A model generated the notes under the pieces. That model saw only the letters and a program-made list of their open reading frames with translations. It made no database searches and had not been told where the DNA came from. Shown piece by piece: positions 1 through 7,053 of a stretch of 64,000 bases of DNA. Where the stretch lies: positions 62,001-126,000 of the forward strand of contig NZ_CAKKNA010000007.1 of assembly GCF_918741275.1 (NCBI RefSeq). Direction: 5' to 3'. A program made the translations under genes and the position numbers. The stretch is from Bacillus sp. CECT 9360 (lineage in GTDB: Bacteria > Bacillota > Bacilli > Bacillales > DSM-1321). How positions within the stretch are numbered: the first letter of the stretch is position 1; every line of letters starts with the position of its first letter.

Positions 1-29
1 GTGATTGAAAGCTTTCTAATATTGTTCAA
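1..29 (-). CDS. Start of an unidentified gene downstream of tenA (partial)
   Basis: A strong ribosome site (AAAGGAG at about 39-45 on the minus strand) lies 9 nt before a TTG codon at 29. The following codons are open to the window edge and read M-N-N-I-R-K-L-S-I. Only nine codons are visible, so the product cannot be named. Position directly after tenA and under the same TPP riboswitches suggests a further thiamin-related gene, for example a transporter component; that is inference from context only. Confidence 0.4.
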
Positions 30-52
30 AGAGCTCATCTCCTTTTAAGTGA

Positions 53-742
53 TTAAACGGGCCAGTTTTCCAGTCGGTACATGTTCTCCCAAAATAAATA
101 TTCGAAGCGGGAAGTGGTTAGAAAATGTTTTTCGAGCCTGGCCAGTTCAGCCTCAGGAAGGCCATCTGTGAGACGATCCATCAGCTCGATCAGCCATTGG
201 GAGGTGGATGCAAATTCATCAGAAGCATACGTATCGATCCACCTCTTATAACGGTTTGAATCAAGCCCGTCTCCGTTTTTCTTTTTAAGAAGGACGCCAA
301 TTTCGCGGTAATCCCAGGCGCATGGAAGCAAGCAGGCAACGAGATCGGCGAGTGTTCCGCTGTAAGCCGCATTTAGCATATAGCCTGTGTAAGCGATGTT
401 GATCGGTGTTGGTTGCGTTCGCTCCAGTTCCTCGCTCGAGATTCCGAACTCTGCGGCATATTGGCGATGTAGGTCCATCTCAAAATGCATCGTTTCATGA
501 AGAATGTGTGAGAATTTCGCCATCGTGTCCAAAGTGTCAGCCTTTGCAGCCCCAATAGCAAAAAGTCGCGAATAATCAACTAAATACACATAATCCTGCT
601 TCATATAAAAGGCAAAAATATCTTCGGGAAGCGAACCATCTCCGATTCCTTGTACAAACGGGTGAAGATGGTTTTTATCCCAAATCGGCTGCGCTGATTC
701 GAATAACCTTTCTGAAAAATGCTTCGTTTTTGATGATTGCAT
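53..742 (-). CDS. tenA: Thiaminase II / aminopyrimidine aminohydrolase TenA
   Basis: A 229-residue protein of the TenA family, cytosolic, which hydrolyses aminopyrimidine breakdown products of thiamin so the pyrimidine can be salvaged. The full length matches the family (about 220-236). Family landmarks are present: the aspartate in YMKQDY (D50), the catalytic cysteine in LLPCAW (C141) and the glutamate in the C-terminal FWENMY. The ATG is preceded by GGAGG. Two consecutive TPP riboswitches with terminators lie upstream, so expression should fall when thiamin pyrophosphate is plentiful. Another gene starts 24 nt downstream and is probably co-transcribed. Confidence 0.95.
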   Translation of the reverse strand: MQSSKTKHFSERLFESAQPIWDKNHLHPFVQGIGDGSLPEDIFAFYMKQDYVYLVDYSRLFAIGAAKADTLDTMAKFSHILHETMHFEMDLHRQYAAEFGISSEELERTQPTPINIAYTGYMLNAAYSGTLADLVACLLPCAWDYREIGVLLKKKNGDGLDSNRYKRWIDTYASDEFASTSQWLIELMDRLTDGLPEAELARLEKHFLTTSRFEYLFWENMYRLENWPV

Positions 743-775
743 CTTAATTGCCTCCTATTAGAAAATGGTTTTATA

Positions 776-808
776 AAAAAAGCCGCCTCCATTTTTGGAA
801 GCGGCCTT
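776..808 (-). terminator. Riboswitch-controlled terminator, proximal to tenA
   Basis: On the minus strand GCCGCTTCC and GGAGGCGGC form a stem around a short loop and are followed by seven T. It sits just downstream of the proximal TPP aptamer and before the tenA ribosome site, so it is the expression platform. Confidence 0.85.
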
Positions 809-841
809 GAGTCAGAAGGGGATATGCCCTCGTCTCAGCCT

Positions 842-918
842 GCTTCCCTACGCTGGTATAAACCAGATCAGGTGCAAAGGGTTTAATCATCGATTTCTCA
901 GCCAAACGGCTCCCCCAG
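842..918 (-). promoter_or_regulatory. TPP riboswitch (THI box), proximal copy
   Basis: The minus strand shows the THI-box hallmarks in order: GGGGGAGC, GGCTGAGA, ACCCTTTGCACCTGATCTGG and ATACCAGCGTAGGGAAGC. These match the conserved CUGAGA and CCUGAUCUGG...AGCGUAGGGA elements that bind thiamin pyrophosphate. A terminator follows, consistent with transcription attenuation of tenA. Confidence 0.93.
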
Positions 919-941
919 CAGCTAAACTATTAAATTAATAT

Positions 942-978
942 AAAAAAACCCCGCTTTCTGAACAAAGGAAAGCGGGGT
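942..978 (-). terminator. Riboswitch-controlled terminator, distal copy
   Basis: Minus-strand ACCCCGCTTTC pairs with GAAAGCGGGGT and is followed by TTTTTTT. It lies between the two TPP aptamers, giving each aptamer its own terminator. Confidence 0.85.
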
Positions 979-994
979 GTTATCCATCGATTGG

Positions 995-1082
995 CCACTT
1001 TCCTACGCCGGCATCACCCGGTTCAGGTTCAAAGGGTCTAGAACAATTGCTCAATCTCAGCCCCATTCGAGGCTCCCCCAGT
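995..1082 (-). promoter_or_regulatory. TPP riboswitch (THI box), distal copy
   Basis: A second complete THI box on the same strand: GGGGGAGCC, GGCTGAGA, then ACCCTTTGAACCTGAACCGG and GATGCCGGCGTAGGAAAG. Together with the copy at 842-918 it makes a tandem riboswitch on one transcript, an arrangement known for TPP leaders in Bacillus. Confidence 0.93.
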
Positions 1083-1107
1083 GTTACAAAAATATGTAAT
1101 TAATGCC

Positions 1108-1135
1108 ATCTTAACATATTAAACTAAGAAAGCAA
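1108..1135 (-). promoter_or_regulatory. Probable sigma-A promoter of the tenA transcript
   Basis: Reading the minus strand, TTGCTT (-35) and TAAGAT (-10) are separated by 16 nt and stand about 25 nt before the distal TPP aptamer. The spacing and hexamers fit a housekeeping promoter; the start site is not proven. Confidence 0.5.
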
Positions 1136-1226
1136 TAATATTTAATTATTATGGAGATAATATAACGGAGCTATATTTTCATCCGTAAATGAGTGGTACA
1201 AACTTTCCACAACTTCATATATCAAC

Positions 1227-1336
1227 TTTCTTTATCCAGAGAGGCGGAGGACTTGGCCCTATGAAACCTCGGCAACAAACCCGCATGCGAGCACTGTGCC
1301 ACTTCCATCAAGCAGGCGCTTGAAAGATAAGAAGAG
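1227..1336 (+). promoter_or_regulatory. SAM-I riboswitch (S box)
   Basis: The S-box core is clear: TTATCCAGAGAGGCGGAGG, ACTTGGCCCTATGAAACCTC, GGCAAC, the middle helices, and a closing GATAAGAAG that pairs with the first strand of P1. SAM binding normally triggers the downstream terminator. The antiterminator is visible: GATAAGAAGAG (1326-1336) can pair with CTCTTCTTATC inside the terminator. Confidence 0.93.
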
Positions 1337-1352
1337 CCGGACGGTCATGTTT

Positions 1353-1383
1353 AGCCTCTTCTTATCCAGAAGGGGCTTTTTTA
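1353..1383 (+). terminator. S-box terminator
   Basis: AGCCTCTTCT and AGAAGGGGCT form a hairpin followed by a run of T. It is mutually exclusive with the antiterminator formed with the 3' strand of riboswitch helix P1. Confidence 0.85.
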
Positions 1384-1467
1384 CTTTAATGTTTCAACGC
1401 CTATTTGAAAAGGTATATGACCTTGGTGGAAAAATGAAACGTATTCTTACAGAACGGAGTGTTACAA

Positions 1468-1632
1468 ATGGCAGAATTACTACCTAGAATCGAGCAACGA
1501 AAAACAGAACTGATTGAGCAATTAATTTCCCAAGGGATCTATAAAACAACAGGTGAAAGGCATCTGTATGATGCCTCATTAAAGGTATTGGAAGCGGAAT
1601 ATGAGCGGGTTTTGAACCGGTGCGTGAAATAG
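1468..1632 (+). CDS. FbpA-like small basic protein
   Basis: A 54-residue ORF beginning MAELLPRIEQRK and ending VLNRCVK, with GGAG about 10 nt before the ATG. The pattern (an N-terminal ERK-type segment, LIxxLIxxGIYK, then LYDASLKVLEAEY) resembles the Fur-regulated basic protein FbpA family, small proteins linked in Bacillus to iron-sparing regulation with the sRNA FsrA. It is the first gene after the S-box terminator, so it should respond to SAM rather than, or as well as, iron; I see no clear Fur box. The family assignment is by pattern memory and moderately sure; the reading frame itself is convincing. Confidence 0.65.
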   Translation: MAELLPRIEQRKTELIEQLISQGIYKTTGERHLYDASLKVLEAEYERVLNRCVK

Positions 1633-1731
1633 ACTCTGAAGATTCCATGGTACATGGAAGGATGGCCGAATAAAATAAAAAATTCTATCCAGATAAAACG
1701 ATCTTTTACAGCATATTAGGCTAAAATGAAT

Positions 1732-2532
1732 TTATTTTTTAACCCCTAAATAATGCAAAGCCTGTTGTACAGTAGCCATTGTTTTCATGGAAAATAAATT
1801 GAGTCCTAGCTCAGTCGCTGCCTGGGCTAATTCGGGTCTTATTCCGGTTATTATCGAACGGACACCAAGCATTTGCATAACAGCATTGATTTTAAGCAGG
1901 TAATCGGTTACCACTTCATCGAAGTTATATATGCCTGAAAAGTCTATAATCAAACATTCAACAGCTTGCTGTTGGATTTTTAAGGGGATGTCTTCCATGA
2001 GCTGGTTTGCTCTGTCCGTATCAATCGAGCCAATCAGAGGAAGAACGGAAATTCCGTCCAATACAGGTACGATAGAGGCTGATACTTCATTAATCTCCCT
2101 TAATAGTCTTTTGTGATTTCTCTCTGCTTCTTTACGTTTTGTAATATCTCTAAAAACAGATTGGATAGCCTTTTTATCACCATATATAACAGGATGACAA
2201 TATAGTTCGACATCAACAAGTGAGCCATCTAATCTTGATATGACATGTTCGATAAGTTCGCCAGGTACATTTTCACCCATGGCCTTTTGAATTCGCTCTT
2301 TAATTGCGGGTCTATCATTCTCTTGAAAAACATCGAGCACTTGGGCACCAATGATATCTTCCTTAGTGGCTCTTAAAAAATTTGCTCCAGACTGATTAAT
2401 ATATAAGATTTGGTGATGTGCGTGTATAACGATTGTTTCTACCGAATATTCAATGATTTGACGATACATATTTTCTTTTTCCATAAGTTCCTGAAACTCT
2501 TTATTAGATTCATTCTTTTCCAAAAAGTTCAC
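1732..2532 (-). CDS. PAS-STAS protein, RsbR/YtvA-like
   Basis: A 266-residue soluble protein with a PAS domain (about 20-135, ending in the typical VFRDITKRKEAE) and a C-terminal STAS domain (about 152-266: VLPLIGSIDTDRA, LIIDFSGI, GIRPELAQ). This layout is that of stressosome proteins such as RsbR paralogues and YtvA, which feed signals into the general stress response. The PAS core lacks a visible NCRFLQ-type flavin cysteine motif, so a light sensor is unlikely. The two threonines phosphorylated in RsbRA align with S169 and E206 here. It is monocistronic, transcribed away from the receptor gene's terminator. Confidence 0.85.
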   Translation of the reverse strand: MNFLEKNESNKEFQELMEKENMYRQIIEYSVETIVIHAHHQILYINQSGANFLRATKEDIIGAQVLDVFQENDRPAIKERIQKAMGENVPGELIEHVISRLDGSLVDVELYCHPVIYGDKKAIQSVFRDITKRKEAERNHKRLLREINEVSASIVPVLDGISVLPLIGSIDTDRANQLMEDIPLKIQQQAVECLIIDFSGIYNFDEVVTDYLLKINAVMQMLGVRSIITGIRPELAQAATELGLNLFSMKTMATVQQALHYLGVKK

Positions 2533-2626
2533 TCCCTTATGAAAAGCTTAAACTAATTCAGCGCATTCGACAAGAATTTCAACAAGTACCTTTGTACCTT
2601 ATCGCACTCATAAGTAACATGAATCA

Positions 2627-2653
2627 TAAAAAAAGCGGCCTATTATAGGCCGC
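2627..2653 (-). terminator. Terminator after the pro-peptide gene
   Basis: Minus-strand GCGGCCTATAATAGGCCGC is a perfect hairpin followed by seven T. It closes the receptor/pro-peptide transcript. Confidence 0.9.
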
Positions 2654-2681
2654 ACAATCCTTCATATGGATTTTTTATTGG

Positions 2682-2813
2682 TTATAGTGGCGGGTCTATT
2701 GGATGTTGATAAATTGTTGTTTTCTTTGCTGCAAAGTCTGTTGTCGTTCCGACTGTCCCAATGAAAGCGAAACTGCAGGCAGTCAGTGCAAGTGCAAGAA
2801 TCAGCTTTTTCAT
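2682..2813 (-). CDS. Candidate exported signalling pro-peptide (Phr/NprX-like)
   Basis: A 43-residue ORF with AAAGGAGG ideally placed before its ATG, starting 13 nt after the stop of the HTH-TPR receptor gene. It has a secretion signal (MKKLILALALTACSFAFIG) followed by a short polar tail ending in IYQHPIDPPL. Size, Sec signal, C-terminal peptide and position directly behind an RNPP receptor match NprX, PapR and Phr precursors, which are exported, trimmed to a C-terminal 5-10-mer and re-imported by the Opp permease. The active peptide is not known; a heptamer such as HPIDPPL is a guess. I do not recognise the sequence from any described system. Confidence 0.75.
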   Translation of the reverse strand: MKKLILALALTACSFAFIGTVGTTTDFAAKKTTIYQHPIDPPL

Positions 2814-2826
2814 TTTCTTTCCTCCT

Positions 2827-4044
2827 TTACGAAAAGTAATCTATTGCAGCTTCAAACTGTCCTGAATCCTGTAAATATTTTGCGAGGATCCTGGAGAAGG
2901 CTTGAAGGTCATGCCTGTGTCCACCTGTTGATTTAAGGAAAGGGAGCACTTTTTCTTCGAGATAGCGGTACGCTTCTGGTTCCTCATTATTCAACAGAAG
3001 TAGATAAAAGGAAGCCAATAAGCGGTATCTAGGGTTAATGGTCTCTTTAGATATCGCCAGGGTTTCGTTAAATGCCTCAACTGATTGCTCAATACGTCCC
3101 AACGAGTAATAGGTTTCTGCCAGTGAATAAAGGGTGACAAGGTAATGGGGATTTTTATGATCTTGTAAATCCAAGGATTTTCTGAAAAATTCGACGGCTT
3201 CCTCCATAAGGTCCATTTTTCGCTTTAAAAATCCAATATTATGATAGACCTGGGGTATGAGAGATGAATCTCCAAGGAGTTCTGTATTTCGTTCCAGATG
3301 CTTAAAGCAATCCAGTGCCTCCGGATAGATTTCAGAATGGGTATAATTAATGCCAAGGACCATTAAGGTATGAAGCATTCTCTTGAAGTTGTATTGACTT
3401 GAATAAAGCTGAAGAGCCTTTTTTCCATAGAGAACAGCATGGCCGGGTTGCTCGATATTCCCCTTTACCATTGCCAGATGATAATAGACTTCAGAGCTGA
3501 CATACATATCGTGATTTTGATTATGAACTAATTGAATGAGAAGCTCATCGGCTTCAGGGTACCTCCTTTTTAAAATTAAATATATGGCAAAGTAGGAATT
3601 AAATATGTATGTTTCATGTTGGGAAAAGTTCATTTTTTGTTTACTCAGCCATTTTCTTTGCTCTTCTGCAAGTTCTAATAGGTTGAGTAGGAGATAATAT
3701 CTGAATTTATAGAGTTCAAAAAGGTAGATAAATGAGGTAAATGTAATAAGCTCGCTGGATTTATTCAGTTTTTCAAATGTCAGCTTCGCTTTATCCTTCT
3801 GATAGAAGTTTATATGTTCGATGAATTCATCTAACAGAATTTTAATTTCATTTTTTTTCATCTCAATATCAACGATATTTATGCCAAGTTTTCTGAGAAT
3901 CAATGAAATCGTTTCTTCATTTGCTTCTTTCCCGTTATTTTCTATCTTGCTTAAATGAGGGACTGAACAAATACCCTGGGCCAATTCACTTTGGGTCAAG
4001 TGGGCTTTTGTTCGGTAATATTTAATCAGAGAACCAATTTTCAT
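2827..4044 (-). CDS. RNPP-family HTH-TPR regulator (NprR/PlcR-like)
   Basis: A 405-residue cytosolic protein: an N-terminal XRE helix-turn-helix (about 1-58, MKIGSLIKYYRTKAHLTQ then LSKIENNGKE), then an all-helical region of TPR repeats to the C-terminus (YHNIGFLKRKMDLMEEA, LYSLAETYYSLGRIEQS). Length and architecture match NprR/PlcR-type quorum sensors that bind re-imported peptides. The start chosen is the ATG at 4044, which has GAGGAGGCGGGGG just upstream; an in-frame start 54 nt further out lacks a good site. The pro-peptide gene follows on the same transcript, and a Spo0E-like gene is divergent, hinting at a role in the sporulation phosphorelay. The direct target genes cannot be read from the sequence. 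Confidence 0.85.
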   Translation of the reverse strand: MKIGSLIKYYRTKAHLTQSELAQGICSVPHLSKIENNGKEANEETISLILRKLGINIVDIEMKKNEIKILLDEFIEHINFYQKDKAKLTFEKLNKSSELITFTSFIYLFELYKFRYYLLLNLLELAEEQRKWLSKQKMNFSQHETYIFNSYFAIYLILKRRYPEADELLIQLVHNQNHDMYVSSEVYYHLAMVKGNIEQPGHAVLYGKKALQLYSSQYNFKRMLHTLMVLGINYTHSEIYPEALDCFKHLERNTELLGDSSLIPQVYHNIGFLKRKMDLMEEAVEFFRKSLDLQDHKNPHYLVTLYSLAETYYSLGRIEQSVEAFNETLAISKETINPRYRLLASFYLLLLNNEEPEAYRYLEEKVLPFLKSTGGHRHDLQAFSRILAKYLQDSGQFEAAIDYFS

Positions 4045-4262
4045 ATTCCCCCGCCTCCTCTTTTTTTCTATTATAGAACCTTTTTCAGATTTTCCCAACT
4101 TCCAAAAGTAGGATTTTTTTGAATAGGTGGATAATTTATAGTATAGTAAATAATCCGAGTGGCAATTTAAAGAGAGTGATTTTGAACTCAGACACCGGAA
4201 TTTTTTACATCAATGCGGTAATTTTCATATTAAATTTCAAATAAAAGAGAGGGTACCTAAGA

Positions 4263-4433
4263 ATGTTATATACTGAGTCCAAGCATAATCATTCAATAGA
4301 GGAAAAACGACAGGAAATGATGAAACTTGCTAATGTTTTAGGTTATACAAGCCCGGATACAATTAAAGCCAGCCAAGAGTTGGACAGACTTATGAACACC
4401 AAACAATCCCTCATCCTTTCAATAAAAAAATAA
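4263..4433 (+). CDS. Spo0E-like aspartyl-phosphate phosphatase
   Basis: A 56-residue protein with an AGAGAGGG ribosome site. It has the size and signature of the Spo0E/YisI/YnzD family: two helices with the motif SQELD (positions 38-42). These proteins dephosphorylate Spo0A~P and hold back sporulation. It is divergent from the RNPP regulator, separated by about 220 nt that should contain both promoters. It ends just before a cloverleaf repeat and a terminator at 4640. Confidence 0.85.
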   Translation: MLYTESKHNHSIEEKRQEMMKLANVLGYTSPDTIKASQELDRLMNTKQSLILSIKK

Positions 4434-4435
4434 TG

Positions 4436-4631
4436 CTATATAAGTTGAACTAAAGATTACGCATTAATAAATTTTTGGCTCATTTAAGCTCCAACAGGAT
4501 AGGCCGGGGAGAAAGCGAGCTTTCTCTCGGCCTATCCTGTTGGAGCAACCTTTCAGCTTTGCTGAAAGGCATGTGAAACTCTGGTTTCACATGAATGAGC
4601 CAAAATTAAATCATTAATTCAACTTATATAG
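4436..4631. repeat. 196-bp cloverleaf (three-hairpin) palindromic element
   Basis: The ends are perfect 14-bp inverted repeats: CTATATAAGTTGAA (4436-4449) and TTCAACTTATATAG (4618-4631). Inside, TTGGCTCATT pairs with AATGAGCCAA, and three further hairpins occupy the middle. These are a stem of nearly 30 bp starting GCTCCAACAGGATAGGCCG, a short CTTTCAGC/GCTGAAAG stem, and GTGAAACTCTGGTTTCAC. The whole folds as a cloverleaf on either strand. It has no coding capacity and sits between the Spo0E-like gene and that gene's terminator. The hairpin at 22978-23025 is a simplified relative. Confidence 0.85.
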
Positions 4632-4639
4632 ATGATCGA

Positions 4640-4676
4640 AAAGCTGTCCCGATTTGCAATGGGACAGCTTTTTTTA
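4640..4676 (+). terminator. Terminator
   Basis: AAGCTGTCCC and GGGACAGCTT form a hairpin with loop GATTTGCAAT, followed by seven T. It terminates the Spo0E-like transcript after reading through the cloverleaf element. Confidence 0.9.
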
Positions 4677-4752
4677 TTGTTGATATTTAGCAACTAACCT
4701 AGGAGCTATTCCTTTTAAGATCATTATCCCACTAACTGAGTTCTCGGATCCG

Positions 4753-5253
4753 CTATATTCGTTTTCCAAGTATAATCAAGTCTCTTTCTATGCCATCAAG
4801 CTCTGCTACTTTTGGAAGATGGGCATATTCTTCAAATCCGAATCCGGAAAATAGTTTGAGGCTCGGTAAGTTGTGCCCAAAAATAAATCCGAGGACCGTT
4901 TTTATCCCCAGTCTCGGGCTCAGCTTGATAGCTTGATCCAGTGCCCATCGGCCGACGCCCATCCCCCTGAATTGCTCATCTATATAAATACTAATTTCTG
5001 CTGTCGCTTGGTAGGCAGGCCTTCCGTAAAAGGATTGAAAACTGATCCAGCCGCATATCTCGCTCCCGGATAATATGACATAAAGAGGGCGGGTTTTTCC
5101 GTTATGTTCATGGAACCATGCTACCCGTTCTTCTACTGTGACCGGTTCGGTATCGGCCGTGACCATCTTAGACGAAATCGTTGAATTATAAATAGCGATA
5201 ATCTTTGGCAATTCCTCAATGGTTGCCTCTTTTAACGTGAATTTTCCCTTCAT
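4753..5253 (-). CDS. GNAT N-acetyltransferase, phosphinothricin-acetyltransferase-like
   Basis: A 166-residue GNAT-fold acyltransferase. The PAT/YwnH subfamily marks are visible: IAIYNSTI near the N-terminus, VEERVAWF, the acetyl-CoA loop EQFRGMGVGRWAL (about 95-108) and HNLPSLKLFSGFGFE. Such enzymes acetylate small amines, including glufosinate-like compounds and amino-acid analogues. The physiological substrate is unknown. The ATG at 5253 is preferred because GTGAGG lies 9 nt upstream; a GTG 15 nt earlier is part of that ribosome site. Confidence 0.85.
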   Translation of the reverse strand: MKGKFTLKEATIEELPKIIAIYNSTISSKMVTADTEPVTVEERVAWFHEHNGKTRPLYVILSGSEICGWISFQSFYGRPAYQATAEISIYIDEQFRGMGVGRWALDQAIKLSPRLGIKTVLGFIFGHNLPSLKLFSGFGFEEYAHLPKVAELDGIERDLIILGKRI

Positions 5254-5399
5254 ATTTAGACGCCTCACAGTTCTTCTTTAATCGGTAAGAATATCATACA
5301 TCTATCCCTGATTTTTTGATAGTGTTGGTTACAGATCAGTCTGTACCGGGTATTAGTATGGAGAAAGACCATCGCAGACACCTGCAGAAGGAGTTATAC

Positions 5400-6104
5400 G
5401 TGAAAAAACTATCGATTGTATTAATTGCATTTATTATCACTTCAACGGTTTGGTTCTCTGTTTATTCCAAAAGCAAGAGTGATGATCCTATCATCATGGC
5501 ATTTGGCGATTCGCTGACATACGGATATGGCGATAAAAATGGAGAAGGATATGTAGACGGTTTAGAGAGTGAGTTAAATGATCCCGGAAGCGATGATACA
5601 TTCAGAATCTGGAATTACGGGATTGTGGGGCAGGAAACGGATGGCGTTTTAAAACAGTTGGACGATGTCCGGATCAAAAGTAAATTGGATGATGCCGATT
5701 ACTTTATCGTGTTTATCGGAACTAATGACTTAATTAATAGCAATGGCGGAGATTTAACACAAATAAACGAGAAAAAAATCAAGAAAGCAAAACCAGAATA
5801 TAAAAAACACCTGGAGGAAATTCTCCATATTCTTGAGAAAGAGAACAAAGACGCTCCCATTTTGGTTCTCGGATTGTATAATCCATATCAAAACCAGGAG
5901 CAAATCGAAAAACATATCGATGAATGGGATCGGTTGATTATTGACACGGTGAAAGAAGATGGGCGGGTGACGTTTATCCCGACCAATGATTTGTTTAAAA
6001 ATAAAGAGAAGACAGCATACTTTAGCGATCAGCTTCATCCAAACGAACGAGGGTATAAGTTAATTACCGAACGGATTTTGGATAGGTATCAATTCAATAG
6101 ATGA
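5400..6104 (+). CDS. SGNH/GDSL hydrolase, membrane-anchored or secreted
   Basis: A 234-residue GDSL-family esterase/lipase. An N-terminal hydrophobic segment (VKKLSIVLIAFIITSTVWFS) serves as signal or anchor. Block I reads FGDSLTYG (nucleophilic serine near residue 37), block III GTND, and block V DQLHP supplies the catalytic Asp and His. The GTG at 5400 is chosen because AGAAGGAG precedes it by the right distance; upstream in-frame codons have no ribosome site. It resembles YpmR-type lipases of Bacillus. The substrate is unknown. Confidence 0.88.
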   Translation: MKKLSIVLIAFIITSTVWFSVYSKSKSDDPIIMAFGDSLTYGYGDKNGEGYVDGLESELNDPGSDDTFRIWNYGIVGQETDGVLKQLDDVRIKSKLDDADYFIVFIGTNDLINSNGGDLTQINEKKIKKAKPEYKKHLEEILHILEKENKDAPILVLGLYNPYQNQEQIEKHIDEWDRLIIDTVKEDGRVTFIPTNDLFKNKEKTAYFSDQLHPNERGYKLITERILDRYQFNR

Positions 6105-6106
6105 TA

Positions 6107-6138
6107 AAAATGCCCGTTCTGAAGAACTGGGCATTTTT
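6107..6138 (+). terminator. Terminator
   Basis: AAAAATGCCCGTTCT and AGAACTGGGCATTTTT pair as a hairpin ending in T residues, immediately after the GDSL hydrolase stop. Confidence 0.85.
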
Positions 6139-6261
6139 AGATAGGAGCAAGGAATAGTGAGTTATCTTGTGACTTGAATAGGAATGATTTATTTATTTTA
6201 AGTAATGCTATATAATAAAGTAAGGATGAATACTAAGTAATGAGAAAAAGGTGAGTAAGAA

Positions 6262-6549
6262 ATGGATGAACTATTATCGGGTAAAGTTACTGAAAAAGGA
6301 CAAGTCACCATCCCCATACAAGTACGTGAAAAGCTAAATATAAGATCTGGTGATCGGCTCGCATATTTAATTGATGATCAAGAAGAAGAGATAAGGATAA
6401 AAGTAATAAAGCAAACCACTGTTGAGGACGTTTTCGGAATTTTTAAAGTAGATAAATCATTAACTTTTGACATAGAAAGAGAAATAGCGCATGAAAATGT
6501 TTCTGCTAAATACAGACAAAGCATTAAGGGAGACAAAGAAATTGAGTAA
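6262..6549 (+). CDS. AbrB/MazE-type antitoxin
   Basis: A 95-residue protein with an N-terminal SpoVT-AbrB swapped-hairpin DNA-binding domain (VTEKGQVTIPIQVREKL) and an acidic C-terminal region that would wrap the toxin. The next gene, a PIN nuclease, overlaps its stop codon, the standard antitoxin-first order of VapBC-type modules. It probably neutralises the nuclease and represses its own promoter. Confidence 0.85.
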   Translation: MDELLSGKVTEKGQVTIPIQVREKLNIRSGDRLAYLIDDQEEEIRIKVIKQTTVEDVFGIFKVDKSLTFDIEREIAHENVSAKYRQSIKGDKEIE

Positions 6550-6973
6550 TCGGATGAGGCTGGATGCTAACGTTCTATTGAGAGTTGCTACGGGTGCTCC
6601 AGAAGAAGTGGCTATCAAAGCAAAGCAGTTATTCCAATCAGTCGCTAAACAAAATATCAAATTAATAGTTCCAACTCTGGTTGCTGCTGAATGCTGTTGG
6701 GTACTAAGCGGCGTGTATGAATTTAATCGATTTCAAATCAGAGACGGATTATCAAAGATTTTTAGTTTGCCTTTCATTGAATTAGAAGATTCTTTTGTAT
6801 TAAAAGCATTAAATGATTATGCTGAAAAAAATATTGATTTTATAGATGCATATTTAGGCAACTCTTCAAAAGAAATTCCAATCATCACATGGAATGAGAA
6901 ACACTTTAAAAGGTTGCCATGTGAATTTTTCACCCCTGAACAAATGCTAGACAATTTAAAGAGCGAAATTTGA
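6542..6973 (+). CDS. PIN-domain ribonuclease toxin (VapC-like)
   Basis: A PIN-domain protein of about 143 residues. The acidic nuclease residues are recognisable: the Asp in RLDANVLLR, the Glu in AAECCWVL and the Asp in IDFIDAYL. A TTG at 6542 has AGGGAG 9 nt upstream and overlaps the antitoxin stop, giving translational coupling. The ATG at 6554 is the alternative and has no good site of its own. PIN toxins cleave tRNA, rRNA or mRNA; the target here is unknown. Confidence 0.83.
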   Translation: MSNRMRLDANVLLRVATGAPEEVAIKAKQLFQSVAKQNIKLIVPTLVAAECCWVLSGVYEFNRFQIRDGLSKIFSLPFIELEDSFVLKALNDYAEKNIDFIDAYLGNSSKEIPIITWNEKHFKRLPCEFFTPEQMLDNLKSEI

Positions 6974-7053
6974 TATTATTGTATTCTGAATAAAGAAACA
7001 GATATAATTTTGGGGAAGCACTTTACGTGAGGACCTAAGAAGGGGGAAAGAGT

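Noticed and set aside
1296-1487. 63-codon ORF over the S-box
   Set aside because: It overlaps the riboswitch, its terminator and the true FbpA-like start; no ribosome site.
1732-2532. Blue-light receptor YtvA
   Set aside because: The layout is similar, but the PAS domain lacks a recognisable flavin-binding cysteine motif.
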